A stretch of 64,000 nucleotides of DNA from Cystobacter fuscus (lineage in GTDB: Bacteria; Myxococcota; Myxococcia; Myxococcales; Myxococcaceae), in NCBI RefSeq assembly GCF_002305875.1, contig NZ_CP022098.1, forward strand, positions 682,001-746,000, given 5' to 3'. Below are positions 36,257 through 51,359 of this stretch, piece by piece (the stretch's first letter is position 1; each line of letters begins with the position of its first letter). The notes under the pieces were generated by a model. It was not told the DNA's origin. It ran no database searches and was given only the letters and a program-made list of their open reading frames with translations. Position numbers and translations under genes: made by a program.

Positions 36257-36651
36257 GGTGCCCTCCTGCGGCGGTGAGCCGCTGACCTCTCCCTTGAAGT
36301 TCAGGATGCTGGAGGCGTGGAGCAATCCGCTCTCGTCCCTTCCTCCGCCGGACGCTCGGGACGACGAGGGACTTCCGGGCTACTCCCCGGACCGGGGTCT
36401 CGCCCCCGAGGCGATCGCCGGCGCGTCGCCCCAGGCGCTCCTCGAGCCACTCCGAGGCTGACCCGGTGGCCACCAGCCGCGCGCCATGCTCGGACGCCAG
36501 CGCATCGAGCAGCAGCGTCCCCGCCTCTCCGCGGAATCCGTTGTCGTTTGCACCAAGAGGATGAGCGGAGCCACGGCCGCCCGTTTGAATTCATTTTCTT
36601 GGGCGGGGCCCGGGGTTGCGGTGAGACAGGCAGTGCGCTAATGCTCTAACC
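36257..36651. other. 395-bp region without an assignable gene
   Basis: The gap lies between the divergent CBS gene and the small metal-related protein, so it should hold both promoters. One minus-strand frame stays open from about 36590 to 36195 with coding-like codon use around GTLLLDALASEHGARLVATG. It has no ATG or ribosome site, and I could not match it to a family. It may be a gene relic. A short AT-richer patch (36581-36602) includes GAATTCATTTTCTT. I see no clear terminator or operator. Confidence 0.4.
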
Positions 36652-36978
36652 GTGCTGCGCCTGCTCCTGGTCATCGCGATGGTGAATGGCCTGGTGCCTT
36701 CCTTCGGGGAGGCGCTCGAGGCAGTCGTTCACTATGTCGCCTCCGGCCACGTGGCGCACTTCGAGTCGGGTGAGACCGACTTGAATACGGGCAAGGAGCA
36801 TGGCTGCGGCCCCACGGACCACCATTGCCGGTGCTGTGCGAGCCAATCGGTCATTCCCGTCGTGGTGCACCGTTGGGTGCTCGTGGACGTGGTGGAATCG
36901 CCACGAACTCCCTTCGTCCACGAGAAGGTCGCCGAGGGGATGCGTGCTCGCCTCCTACGGCCTCCCATATCCGCCTAG
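36652..36978 (+). CDS. Small exported His/Cys-rich protein upstream of the metal efflux operon
   Basis: A 108-residue protein starting at GTG with a hydrophobic N-terminus (LRLLLVIAMVNGLVPSFG) that could be a signal peptide. Its middle carries a potential metal-binding cluster, EHGCGPTDHHCRCCAS, with three His and four Cys within 16 residues. I do not recognise a family. The position, 335 bp before the CzcCBA genes on the same strand, suggests a periplasmic metal-binding or sensing partner, but this is inference. No good ribosome site is visible before the GTG. An ATG ten codons in (36682) is an alternative that would shorten the signal peptide. Confidence 0.5.
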   Translation: MLRLLLVIAMVNGLVPSFGEALEAVVHYVASGHVAHFESGETDLNTGKEHGCGPTDHHCRCCASQSVIPVVVHRWVLVDVVESPRTPFVHEKVAEGMRARLLRPPISA

Positions 36979-36999
36979 CGGCTGGCGTTCCTCCGTGAG

Positions 37000-37015
37000 T
37001 GCCCCTTTCGGGGCA
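37000..37015. terminator. GC-rich stem-loop in the 335-bp gap before the efflux operon
   Basis: TGCCCC and GGGGCA form a 6-bp stem with the loop TTTC, 21 bases after the small protein's stop. It could end that transcript or act in the leader of the efflux operon. The rest of 36979-37313 shows no other structure or gene that I can support; frames running through it lack coding character before about 37314. Confidence 0.35.
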
Positions 37016-37313
37016 TGAACATGCGCTCCGCGCGGTCTGTCGAAGGCTCGTGTCTGTCATTCGCCCGGGTGGCTGAGGCCCCAGGGCGGACGATTCGATG
37101 CGGCCTGAGAGTCGCGCCGAGCAGGACGCGAGGAGTCCGGCCGAACATCGCTCGCGGGTAGCCATCCCCACGTCCGCGGGTGCCCCCACGATCTCTGGCG
37201 GTGAACCGGAGCTTGGTCATGCCCCGGAGCCCAGGCGGTGTGTCCGCCTCGGGACTCCCAGGGCCATTGCCAGCCCGGCACCGCCTTGGACCAGGCCTCC
37301 CTTCCTTCCGTTG

Positions 37314-38549
37314 GTGAGTCACGTGCTCGCACGCCTTCGCATCACATGCCTGCTGTTATTCGTGGCGGCTCCCGCCCTCGCGGCCCGCTCGCTGACCCTG
37401 GACGAGTCGGTTGCCCTCGCGCTCGAGCGCAGCCCCCGTCTCGTTTCCGCCCGGGCCGACGCCGCCGCGGCCCGGGCCCGGCTGCGAGGTGCCTCCCTGC
37501 TCTCGCAGGCGAACCCGGAACTCCAAGGCTCCGTGGGCCCCCGATTGAAGGACACGGGCGGCAACAGCATCGACGTGGGGGTGGGGTTGAGTCAGCGGCT
37601 CGAGGTCTTCGGTCAGCGCGGCGCGCGCAAGGAGTCCGCCGAGGCACAGCTCACCGCGAGCGACGCGCGGCTCGAGGCGCTGCGGGTGCAACTCGCCTCC
37701 GAGGTGCGGGAGGCCTTCGCCAGGGCGCTGGCGGCCGAACAGCTGGCGCTCCTGGCCGGTGAGGGACGCTCCCTCGCGGAACAATCCCTGAAGGCCGCGG
37801 GGGAGCGCCGGGCGGCGGGTGCCGCCTCCCTCATCGAGGTGAATACCGCGCGCGTGGAGTTGGGGAGGGCCGCCCGAGAGGTGGCGCTCGTGGCACAGCG
37901 GCGGATCGTGGCACTGGCGGAGTTCCGTCTGCTGCTGGGCCTGGAGCCTTCCGAGGAGCTGGTGCTCCAGGGCGGCTTGCGGCCGGGTTCCCCCGCGCCC
38001 CTGCCCCTCGACGCGCTCGTGGAGCGGGCCCTCGCGCGACGGGCCGACGTGAAAGCGGCGCGCTCCGAATTGGAAGCGGCGCGCGCGGAGGCGACGCTCG
38101 CCGCGCGCGAGGCGCTGCCCACCCCCCGGCTCGGGGCCAGCTACAGCCGCGAGGAAGGCGCGAACATCATCCAGGGCACGCTCGGCATCGAGCTGCCCTT
38201 CTTCAACCGCAACCAGGCGGCCCGCGGTGTCGGTGCCGCGCGGGTGGCCCAGGCCGAGGCGTCACTCGAGGCCACGGAGCGGCTCGTGCGCTCGGAAGTC
38301 GGGCTCGCCCTGGAGCGCCACCGGGTGGCGAGCGCCGCGGCCGAGGTGTTCAACGAGGAGGTGCTGGCGGCACTCCAGCAGAACCTCGAGCTGGTCAACG
38401 AGGCGTACCGGTCCGGCAAGGTGGACTTCCTCCAGCTTCTCCTCATCCGACGAGACGCCCTCGACGCGCGGCGCGGCTACATCGAAACGCTCGAGGAGCT
38501 CGCCAACGCGGATGCACAACTCAAGCGGGCAGTCGGGAGCATCCAATGA
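37314..38549 (+). CDS. czcC: TolC-family outer membrane efflux protein (CzcC-like)
   Basis: About 411 residues. The start is set at a GTG (37314; another GTG at 37323) just before a signal peptide LRITCLLLFVAAPALAARS; longer in-frame starts to 37098 give an unlikely Pro/Arg-rich leader. The mature protein has the two-fold helical pattern of TolC-type channels: LTLDESVALALERSPRL and VERALARRADVKAARSELEAA begin the two halves, and EAYRSGKVDFLQLLLIRRDALDAR is the typical second-half signature. It forms the outer-membrane duct of the tripartite metal pump with the two following genes, and overlaps czcB by 4 bp. Confidence 0.85.
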   Translation: MSHVLARLRITCLLLFVAAPALAARSLTLDESVALALERSPRLVSARADAAAARARLRGASLLSQANPELQGSVGPRLKDTGGNSIDVGVGLSQRLEVFGQRGARKESAEAQLTASDARLEALRVQLASEVREAFARALAAEQLALLAGEGRSLAEQSLKAAGERRAAGAASLIEVNTARVELGRAAREVALVAQRRIVALAEFRLLLGLEPSEELVLQGGLRPGSPAPLPLDALVERALARRADVKAARSELEAARAEATLAAREALPTPRLGASYSREEGANIIQGTLGIELPFFNRNQAARGVGAARVAQAEASLEATERLVRSEVGLALERHRVASAAAEVFNEEVLAALQQNLELVNEAYRSGKVDFLQLLLIRRDALDARRGYIETLEELANADAQLKRAVGSIQ

Positions 38550-39811
38550 ATTTGAATTCTCGTACGTTGTTGTCTCTCGCGCTGTCATCCACCCTGCTGC
38601 TCGCCTGTCGCGGCAAGGGAGGCGCGCAATCCGACGCCCGGGAAGACGCGGCCGCCCAGGCCCACGGTGATGCGGACCAGGGAGGGGAAGGGAAGGCCCA
38701 CGGCGCAGGCGGTGCGCATGAGGAGGTCATCCAGCTCACTCCCGAAGCGGTGCGCTCGGCGCAGTTGAAGACGGAGACGGTGCAGCGCAAGGCGCTCGCC
38801 GTGGGGCTCGCCGTCCCAGGGCGCGTGGCCTTCACCCAGATGGGGGTGGCCCGGGTGGCGGCCCGGGTTCCAGGCCGACTCGCCAGCATTGAAGCCTCGC
38901 TCGGCCAGAAGGTGAAGAAGGGCCAGGCGCTGGGCTACCTGGAGAGCCCGGAGCTTGGCCGAGCCCGCGCCGACTATCTCTCCGCCGCCACCAAGACACG
39001 GGTGGCCGAGGACAACTTCCGCCGGGAGAAGGAGCTCTTCGCCAAGGGCATCAGCAGCGAGCGGGAAATGCGCGAGGCGGAGAGCGCCTTCGTCACCGCC
39101 CAGGCGGAGCGCAACGCGGCCGATGGGCGGCTGCACGCGGTCGGCCTCTCGGACGCGGAAATCGCCGCCCTGCGCGGAAACGAGCACTACAGCTCTCGCT
39201 TTCCCGCCCCCAGCCCGCTGGACGGCACGGTGGTGGAAATCGCCGGCATCGTGGGCCAGACGGTGGAAGCGGCCACGACCCTCTTCACCGTGGCCGACCT
39301 CTCCGAGCTGTGGGTGCTGCTCGACATCTCCGAGTCCCAGCTCGCCCAGGTGCGCGAGGGCCAGCCGGTGGACTTCACCGTCTCCGCGCTGCCCGAGCGG
39401 CGCTTCACGGGCCGCGTGGAGTATATCGGTGACATCGTCGACGAGAAGACGCGCACCATCCCGGTGCGCGTGGTGGTGCCCAATGCGGACAGGGCGCTCA
39501 AACCGGGCATGTTCGCCCAGGCGGAGATCTCCACGAGGGCGGAGGTCAACGCCGACGGAGGCGGTGCGCAAGCCCCGCGCGTGGTGCTTCCCCGCGAGGC
39601 CGTGCAGAAGGTGGGCGAGGAGCAGGTGGTCTTCGTCCCCTCGGGAGAAAACCAGTTCAAGCCCATCAAGGTGCGCACGGGCGCCAGCTCCGCGAAGGAG
39701 GTGGAGGTCCTCTCCGGTCTCGAGTCGGGCGCCCTGGTCGTCACGCAGGGGGCATTCATCCTCAAGTCCGAGCTCTCCAAGGAGAGCATGGGCGAGGGCC
39801 ATTCCGATTAG
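38546..39811 (+). CDS. czcB: RND efflux periplasmic adaptor lipoprotein (CzcB-like)
   Basis: A 421-residue membrane-fusion protein. The N-terminus SLALSSTLLLACRGKGG is a lipoprotein signal with Cys21. It is followed by a His-containing spacer (QAHGDADQ, KAHGAGGAHEE) that may collect metal ions. The barrel-sandwich and helical hairpin parts are seen in VAARVPGRLASIEASLGQKVKKGQALGYLES and SPLDGTVVEIAGIVGQTV. The C-terminal half has the usual VVLPREAVQKVGEEQVVFV strand. It bridges the inner-membrane pump and the outer-membrane channel. Confidence 0.9.
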   Translation: MNLNSRTLLSLALSSTLLLACRGKGGAQSDAREDAAAQAHGDADQGGEGKAHGAGGAHEEVIQLTPEAVRSAQLKTETVQRKALAVGLAVPGRVAFTQMGVARVAARVPGRLASIEASLGQKVKKGQALGYLESPELGRARADYLSAATKTRVAEDNFRREKELFAKGISSEREMREAESAFVTAQAERNAADGRLHAVGLSDAEIAALRGNEHYSSRFPAPSPLDGTVVEIAGIVGQTVEAATTLFTVADLSELWVLLDISESQLAQVREGQPVDFTVSALPERRFTGRVEYIGDIVDEKTRTIPVRVVVPNADRALKPGMFAQAEISTRAEVNADGGGAQAPRVVLPREAVQKVGEEQVVFVPSGENQFKPIKVRTGASSAKEVEVLSGLESGALVVTQGAFILKSELSKESMGEGHSD

Positions 39812-39820
39812 GCGGGCGCC

Positions 39821-43005
<3,185 letters not shown>

Positions 43006-43009
<4 letters not shown>

Positions 43010-45162
43010 GGCGCCGGGAGCGCACCCGCGGCGGGCCTCAGCGTATGGCCCGCGATCTGGAACTCGCCCGCGGTGGTGCTCTTGAGCGTGAGCTGTCCGA
43101 GGTCATCGGTCACGGGGGCGCCAGCGCGGAAGGCGAAGCGGTCCGCCAGCAGCACCTCCGGGCCCGAGGGCGGCTCGAGCCAGATGCTGTACCTCCCGGC
43201 GGGCAGGTCGGCCACGATGCGCACGTGGTAGGTGGCGTTGGCCTCGTAGGGCACGGGGTTGGTGGCGGCATACCGGGTGCCGTCGTACGCGTCGAAGACG
43301 CCGGCCGGGCTCAGGCGCAGGCTCAGGGCGAGCGCGGAGCGCGACGTGACGCGGGCGGAGCTGTCGGCATAACCGATGACCCCGTCCAGGGGCCGGGTGC
43401 GCGGTGTCACATCGAACTCGGCCACCAGGACCCCGGTGTTGCCGTCGCCGAGCGCGCGCGTGCCCGCGGCGAAGCCCGGCTGGGAAGACCGGACGCCGCC
43501 CACGGTATGGCCGGACACCCGGTACTCCTCGTCCACGGCGCCGCTCTTGAGCACCACCTGGCCGAGGTCATCGATGGGCGGCGCGCCCGAGCGGAAGACG
43601 AAGCGATCCGCCAGGAGGATCTCCGCGCCGCCCGGGGGGGTGATCCAGACGCTGTACTGTCCGGCCCCGAGGTCGGTCACCATGCGCACGTGGTAGGTGG
43701 AGAGGGCCTCGTAGGGCACGGGGTTGGTGGCGGCGTAGACGGCCCCGTTGCGCACGTCGAAGAGTCCGCTCGTGTTCATGCGGATGAGCATGGAGAGCTG
43801 GGAGAAGGCGGTGACGGAGGTGGCGCTGTCGGCGTAGCCGATGACCGCGTCGAGCGGATGGTTCAAGGGCGTCACATCGAACTCGGCCACCTGGAGCCCG
43901 GTGTTGCCGCCGCCGAGCGTGTGCGTGGCCGCGGCGAAGTCGAAGCGCGAGTACCAGTCGGAGGGGAGGGGAGGCCGGGTCTGACGCTGGAAGCGGCGCA
44001 CGGCCTCGAGGAAGTAGTAGTCCCCGTAGACGAGGCTCACGTCCACCTCCTGGCCGGCCGGGAAGTTGCCCACGCCATGCAGGAGGATGCCGGGGCTGGT
44101 GTCCGCCGTGTCCAGGTAGGCCGGGGAGCCGAGCGAGTCGAGCATCCGGAGGGCCGCGTTCCAATACGCCACCTTCTTGTCCGTGTCTGGGACGTAGTTG
44201 CTCAGCTCCAGCAGCGCCGAGGCGATGATGGCGGCCGCGGAGGAGTCCTTCTGGGGGGTGGGCGCATCGAGGTCCCAGTTGGGAATGGCGTCCTCGGGGA
44301 GTCGGCCCAGGTAGTAGTCGGTGACGTGCTGGGCGGCTTCCAGCATGCGTGGATCCCTCGTGTACCGATAGACCAGGGTGAAGCCATGGATGGCCCAGGC
44401 GTGCCCGCGCGCCCAGGTGGATGTGTCCGAGTACCCCTGGTAGGTGCCCCGGAAGAGCTGTGCCCCCGTGTTCGGGTCGTAATCCACCACATGGTAGGTG
44501 CTGCCATCCGGGCGCACGATGTCCGCCTGGGTCCGCAGGGCATGGTTGAGTGCCATGTCCCGCCAGCCGCTCTGCCCTCCGTTGCGCGAGGCCCACAGCA
44601 GCAGCTCCAGGTTCATCATCGTGTCGACGACCAGCGGCAGGTGCCAGTCCGGGTTCCAGTCGCAGCAACTGATGATGCCCACCCGGGGGTTGTAGCGGGA
44701 GGCCAGCGAGCCGGCCGCCCGCAGCAGCACCTGTCTGTAATAGTCGTCGTTCGTCAGCCGGTACGCGAGCCCGTAGCTGGGCAGGAACTTGAAGCCCAGG
44801 TCATGCGTCTGCACGTTGTACTGCTGGACCTCGAGTGGCTGCGTCCAGGCCTCCGCCCGCGTCCTCCAGTCGGGCTCCCTCGACTGGTCGTACATGAGCC
44901 AGAGTTCACCGGGGAAGAACCCCTGCGTCCAGCCAATCATGTTGTCGGCGGGGATGAGCAGCCAGGTTCCATCGGGCCGGGAGCTCTTGGGGTACTGACC
45001 CACGGGGAGTTCCGCCGCCGTCCGTGTGAGCTTCCGCCTGACGACTTGCAAGGTCTGGGAGGCCGCCGCCTCGTCGAAAGCCTGCACCGGAACCGCGGCC
45101 AGCGCGCAACAGAGGCCAAAGAGAAGACAGACACCGTGTCTTGTTTTCACCCCTTCACCCAT
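43006..45162 (-). CDS. Secreted GH88-family unsaturated glucuronyl hydrolase-like protein with two C-terminal repeats
   Basis: A 718-residue secreted protein. The start is fixed by GAGGAGG 6 bp before the ATG at 45162 and a signal peptide ending near VPVQA. Residues about 30-390 are an alpha/alpha-barrel of GH88 type: HLPLVVDTMMNLELLLWAS contains the conserved Asp region and STWARGHAWAIHGFTLVYRYT the second Asp/His region. GH88 enzymes remove unsaturated uronic acids from oligosaccharides made by polysaccharide lyases. Two ~105-residue beta-rich repeats follow, each with NTG..VAEFDVTP...DxVIGYADS and YAATNPVPYEA, perhaps carbohydrate binding. It fits a predatory or saprophytic lifestyle. Substrate is not determined. 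Confidence 0.82.
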
Positions 45163-45333
45163 TCCCCGCCTCCTCGTGGATTGGCGGACAAGATGGCGTG
45201 CGCGAATCCGTCTGCCATTGACCGGGTGGGAGGGAGGACGTCCATCCTCCAACCGGGGGTCATGCCATGACACCGCCGGGCCGCGCATCACGGGTGATTC
45301 GACAGCCGGGACTTCGCCAATTCAGGGTGGCGC

Positions 45334-45812
45334 TCAAGGCCGGATGGCGACCTTGATGACGCCCTCGCGCCGCTCGCCGAAGAGAGCATAGGCATTCCGG
45401 ATATCGTCGAGCTTGTAGTGATGCGTGAGCAGCGGTGTGAGATCCACCCGCTTGCCGCGCACCATCTCCATCAGCCGCCGAGCGCCTCGTGGCCGCCGCC
45501 GTGTCCGCACTGCGAGAGCAGTCCGCAGAGGCAGGCGCGGCACTGGCCGCATGGAGTGATGGCGCCCACCAGGACCCGCTGCCCGGCCTGATAGCCCTCC
45601 ACGCCGGGGCCCAGCTCCTCGATGACTCCCACGAGCTCATGGCCGATGACCAGCCCCGGCTTCACCGGGTACTCGCCACGCACGATGTGCAGGTCCGTGC
45701 CACAGATGGTGGTGAGCGTCATCCGCACCACCGCCTCACCGGGGCCCGCCTTGGGGTGCTCGACCTCTTCGATGCCAAATTGATTCACACCACGAAAGAC
45801 GTTGGCCCGCAT
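45334..45812 (-). pseudogene. Zinc-dependent alcohol dehydrogenase, internally deleted and frameshifted
   Basis: The 5' end is intact: AAGGAGGG precedes the ATG at 45812. About 113 codons of the GroES-like catalytic domain follow (TTICGTDLHIV, IGHELVGVIEELG, CGQCRACLCGLLSQC with the structural zinc cysteines, GGGHEALGG) before a TGA at 45471. In a different frame, beginning around 45490, comes the C-terminal end of the same family (RRLMEMVRGKRVDLTPLLTH, FGERREGVIKVAIRP). The whole Rossmann NAD-binding domain, roughly 200 codons, is missing. The join sits in GGCGGCTG, which fits both sides, so deletion through a short homology is likely. The product cannot be an active dehydrogenase. Confidence 0.85.
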
Positions 45813-46036
45813 GGCTCGCTCCCTCCTTGAGGCGCGGGGCACACGGTGACACCGCACCTCGTCGTCCCCATCCGTCCCGGAGGAGGGAGCGCGCCCTTCC
45901 GTACAGAGCCGGCTCGTGCACCGTCGGGCGGCACACGTCCCCCTGCCTCCGCGGACGATGGACCCCTGGATGCTCCGCTGGTGCCGCGCTCGGGTGGGCC
46001 TCGGGTCCCCCCGGAGGGATGACCCATTCGTGCATC

Positions 46037-48982
<2,946 letters not shown>

Positions 48983-49226
48983 GAGACTGGAGTAGTGCCT
49001 GTCGCCTGGAGTGGGCAGCAACTGCCGTACTCAACGTGGCTGGGCGCCCGACCCGAACACCTCATGGAAGGTGATCGCTTGCCCCCCGAGTCTCCAGGAG
49101 AGCGAGGCCTGCACGGGTTGCGATGGGTGCCCACTTCGGGGCGCACGGATGGCACCAGATGACACCGCCTTTTCCCGGCAGCACCGTTCAGATGGAGGCT
49201 GCTGGCGCGCCAGGAAGAGAGGACTC

Positions 49227-51122
49227 ATGGACCCGCGGGACTGGCAGGTGCGGTACGCGGACAAGGTGTCGACGGCGGAGGAGGCCATCCGCTTGATTCC
49301 CCCGGGGCGGCGCATCCTCATCGGCTCGGGAGCGGCCGAGCCCATGACCCTGGTCCAGGCCATGGTGGAGAAGGGCGAGCACCTGTTCGACAACGAGGTG
49401 GTGCACCTGCTGACGCTGGGCCCGGCGCCCTACGTGGAGCCCGAGCATCGCTACCGCTTCCGGCACATCGCCTTCTTCATTGGCGCCAACACGCGCCAGG
49501 CGGTGCAGGAGGGCCGGGCGGACTTCATGCCCGTGTTCCTCTCGGAGATTCCCGAGCTCATCCGCAGCCATCGCGTCCGGGTGGACGTGGCCCTGCTCCA
49601 GGTGAGCCCGCCGGATGGGCACGGGTACGTGAGCCTGGGGGTGTCGGTGGACGTGGTGCGCTCGGCGGTGGAGGCGGCCCCGCTGCTCATCGCCGAGGTC
49701 AACCCGCGCATGCCCCGCACGCATGGGGACTCGTTCGTCCACGTGAGCCGCCTGCACCGCCTGGTACCGGTGGATCAGCCACTCCTGGAGCGCCCCCTCG
49801 AGCCCCAGGACGAGGTGTCCCGGGAGATTGGCGGCCACATCGCGCGCCTGATTCCCGATGGGGCCACGCTGCAACTGGGAATCGGCGGCATTCCGGACGC
49901 GGTCCTGGCGCAGCTCACGCACCACGCGGACCTCGGGCTGCACACGGAGATGCTGTCCGACGGGGTGATGCACCTGGTGGATGCGGGCGTCATCACCGGG
50001 CGCGCGAAGACGCTGCTGCCGGGCAAGCTGGTGACGTCCTTCATCATGGGTACCCAGCGGCTGTACGAGTGGGCGCACGACAACCCGGCCATCGAGATGC
50101 GGCCGAGTGACTTCACCAACGAGCCGGGAGTGATTGCCCAGAACGAGCGGATGGTGGCCATCAACGGGGCCCTGGCGGTGGACCTCACCGGGCAGGTGGC
50201 GGCGGACACGCTGGGCGGGTGTTTCTTCTCGGGCATTGGCGGGCAGGTGGACTTCATCCGGGGCGCGGCGCGCAGCCGGGGAGGCCGGCCCATCATCGCG
50301 CTGCCCTCGACGGCGAAGGGCGGCACGATGAGCCGCATCCAGGTGGCGCTGGAGGGGGGCACTGGCGTGGTGACGAGCCGGGGGGACGTGCATTACGTGG
50401 TGACGGAGTACGGGGTGGCGGACTTGTGGGGCAAGGACATCCGCGAGCGCGCCAAGGCGCTCATCCACATCGCCCACCCGGACTTCCGCGCGGAGTTGAT
50501 GGCGGCGGCCAAGGCGCGGCACTGGGTGCTGCCGGATCAGGTGGTTCCGCGAGCCCGCTACCCGTGGACGGAGGAGCGGGTGGAGCGCATCCTCTCCGGG
50601 CAGGAGCTGCTCATCCGCCCCGCGCGCATCACCGACGAGCGGGCGATGCAGGAGCTGTTGTACGGGCTGAGCGACGACAGCACGTACCGGCGCTTCATGG
50701 GCTTCAAGAAGTGGCACCCGCACGAGGAGGTGCAGCAGCTCGTCAACCCGGACTTCGAGCAGAACATGGCCCTGGTGGCGTGGGTGCCGGGGACGGACGA
50801 GCTGGTGGGCGTGGTGCGCTACGACGTGGTGCCCTCGACGGGGCTGGGAGACGTGGCCTTCGTGGTGCGCGACGACTGGCAGGGCAAGGGGGTGGGCACG
50901 GCGCTGATGAAGCGCATCCGCGAGGCCGCCCAGGCCCGGGGCCTTCCGGGCTTCCAGGCCGACGTGCTGGTGGTGAACAAGCCCATGCTCGACGTCTTCC
51001 ACGAGAGCGGGCTCACCGTGCAGGCCCGCCTGGAGGACGGCTGCTACCACCTGGAGCTGCTCTTTCCCGGGGGCGAGGCCTCTCGCCATGCGGCCCGACC
51101 CACGGGCGCCGTCCACACCTGA
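49227..51122 (+). CDS. Acetyl-CoA hydrolase/CoA-transferase fused to a GNAT acetyltransferase domain
   Basis: A 631-residue fusion. Residues 1-455 belong to the acetyl-CoA hydrolase/4-hydroxybutyrate CoA-transferase family: LIGSGAAEPMTLVQAMVEKG, GHGYVSLGVSVDVV, GATLQLGIGGIPDAVL, LHTEMLSDGVMHLVDAGVI and GGQVDFIRGAARSRGGRPIIA are present, including the Glu region used for CoA-thioester formation. Residues about 470-620 are a GNAT domain with AFVVRDDWQGKGVGTALMKRI, the acetyl-CoA pyrophosphate loop. An ATG at 49227 with GGAAGAGAGG upstream sets the start. Such fusions may couple acyl-CoA turnover to lysine acetylation; that is inference. Confidence 0.88.
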   Translation: MDPRDWQVRYADKVSTAEEAIRLIPPGRRILIGSGAAEPMTLVQAMVEKGEHLFDNEVVHLLTLGPAPYVEPEHRYRFRHIAFFIGANTRQAVQEGRADFMPVFLSEIPELIRSHRVRVDVALLQVSPPDGHGYVSLGVSVDVVRSAVEAAPLLIAEVNPRMPRTHGDSFVHVSRLHRLVPVDQPLLERPLEPQDEVSREIGGHIARLIPDGATLQLGIGGIPDAVLAQLTHHADLGLHTEMLSDGVMHLVDAGVITGRAKTLLPGKLVTSFIMGTQRLYEWAHDNPAIEMRPSDFTNEPGVIAQNERMVAINGALAVDLTGQVAADTLGGCFFSGIGGQVDFIRGAARSRGGRPIIALPSTAKGGTMSRIQVALEGGTGVVTSRGDVHYVVTEYGVADLWGKDIRERAKALIHIAHPDFRAELMAAAKARHWVLPDQVVPRARYPWTEERVERILSGQELLIRPARITDERAMQELLYGLSDDSTYRRFMGFKKWHPHEEVQQLVNPDFEQNMALVAWVPGTDELVGVVRYDVVPSTGLGDVAFVVRDDWQGKGVGTALMKRIREAAQARGLPGFQADVLVVNKPMLDVFHESGLTVQARLEDGCYHLELLFPGGEASRHAARPTGAVHT

Positions 51123-51359
51123 GCCGACCGGTTCTTCCTCCGCCCACTCCGGCGGGTCCCCCTCGCATCGCGCGCCCATGGCCCGTGGCTTCCGCCCGGA
51201 CAACCCGGCCACTCACCGTCCATTTGTCTCACGGAGTGAATTGGAGACGGACTCCAAGTGACAAAACCGGGGTCTTATTCAAGTATTCCTGGAATTCAAG
51301 GTGACGGAAGGGTGGCAATCTGCTGTTCCCGGGCTGGGGTTGGGCTAGGAGGAGCGCCC

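Noticed and set aside
36380-36594. Short minus-strand genes upstream of the CBS gene
   Set aside because: The two frames with start codons are Arg/Trp/Cys-rich and have no ribosome site; only a third frame without start looks coding, reported as a possible relic.
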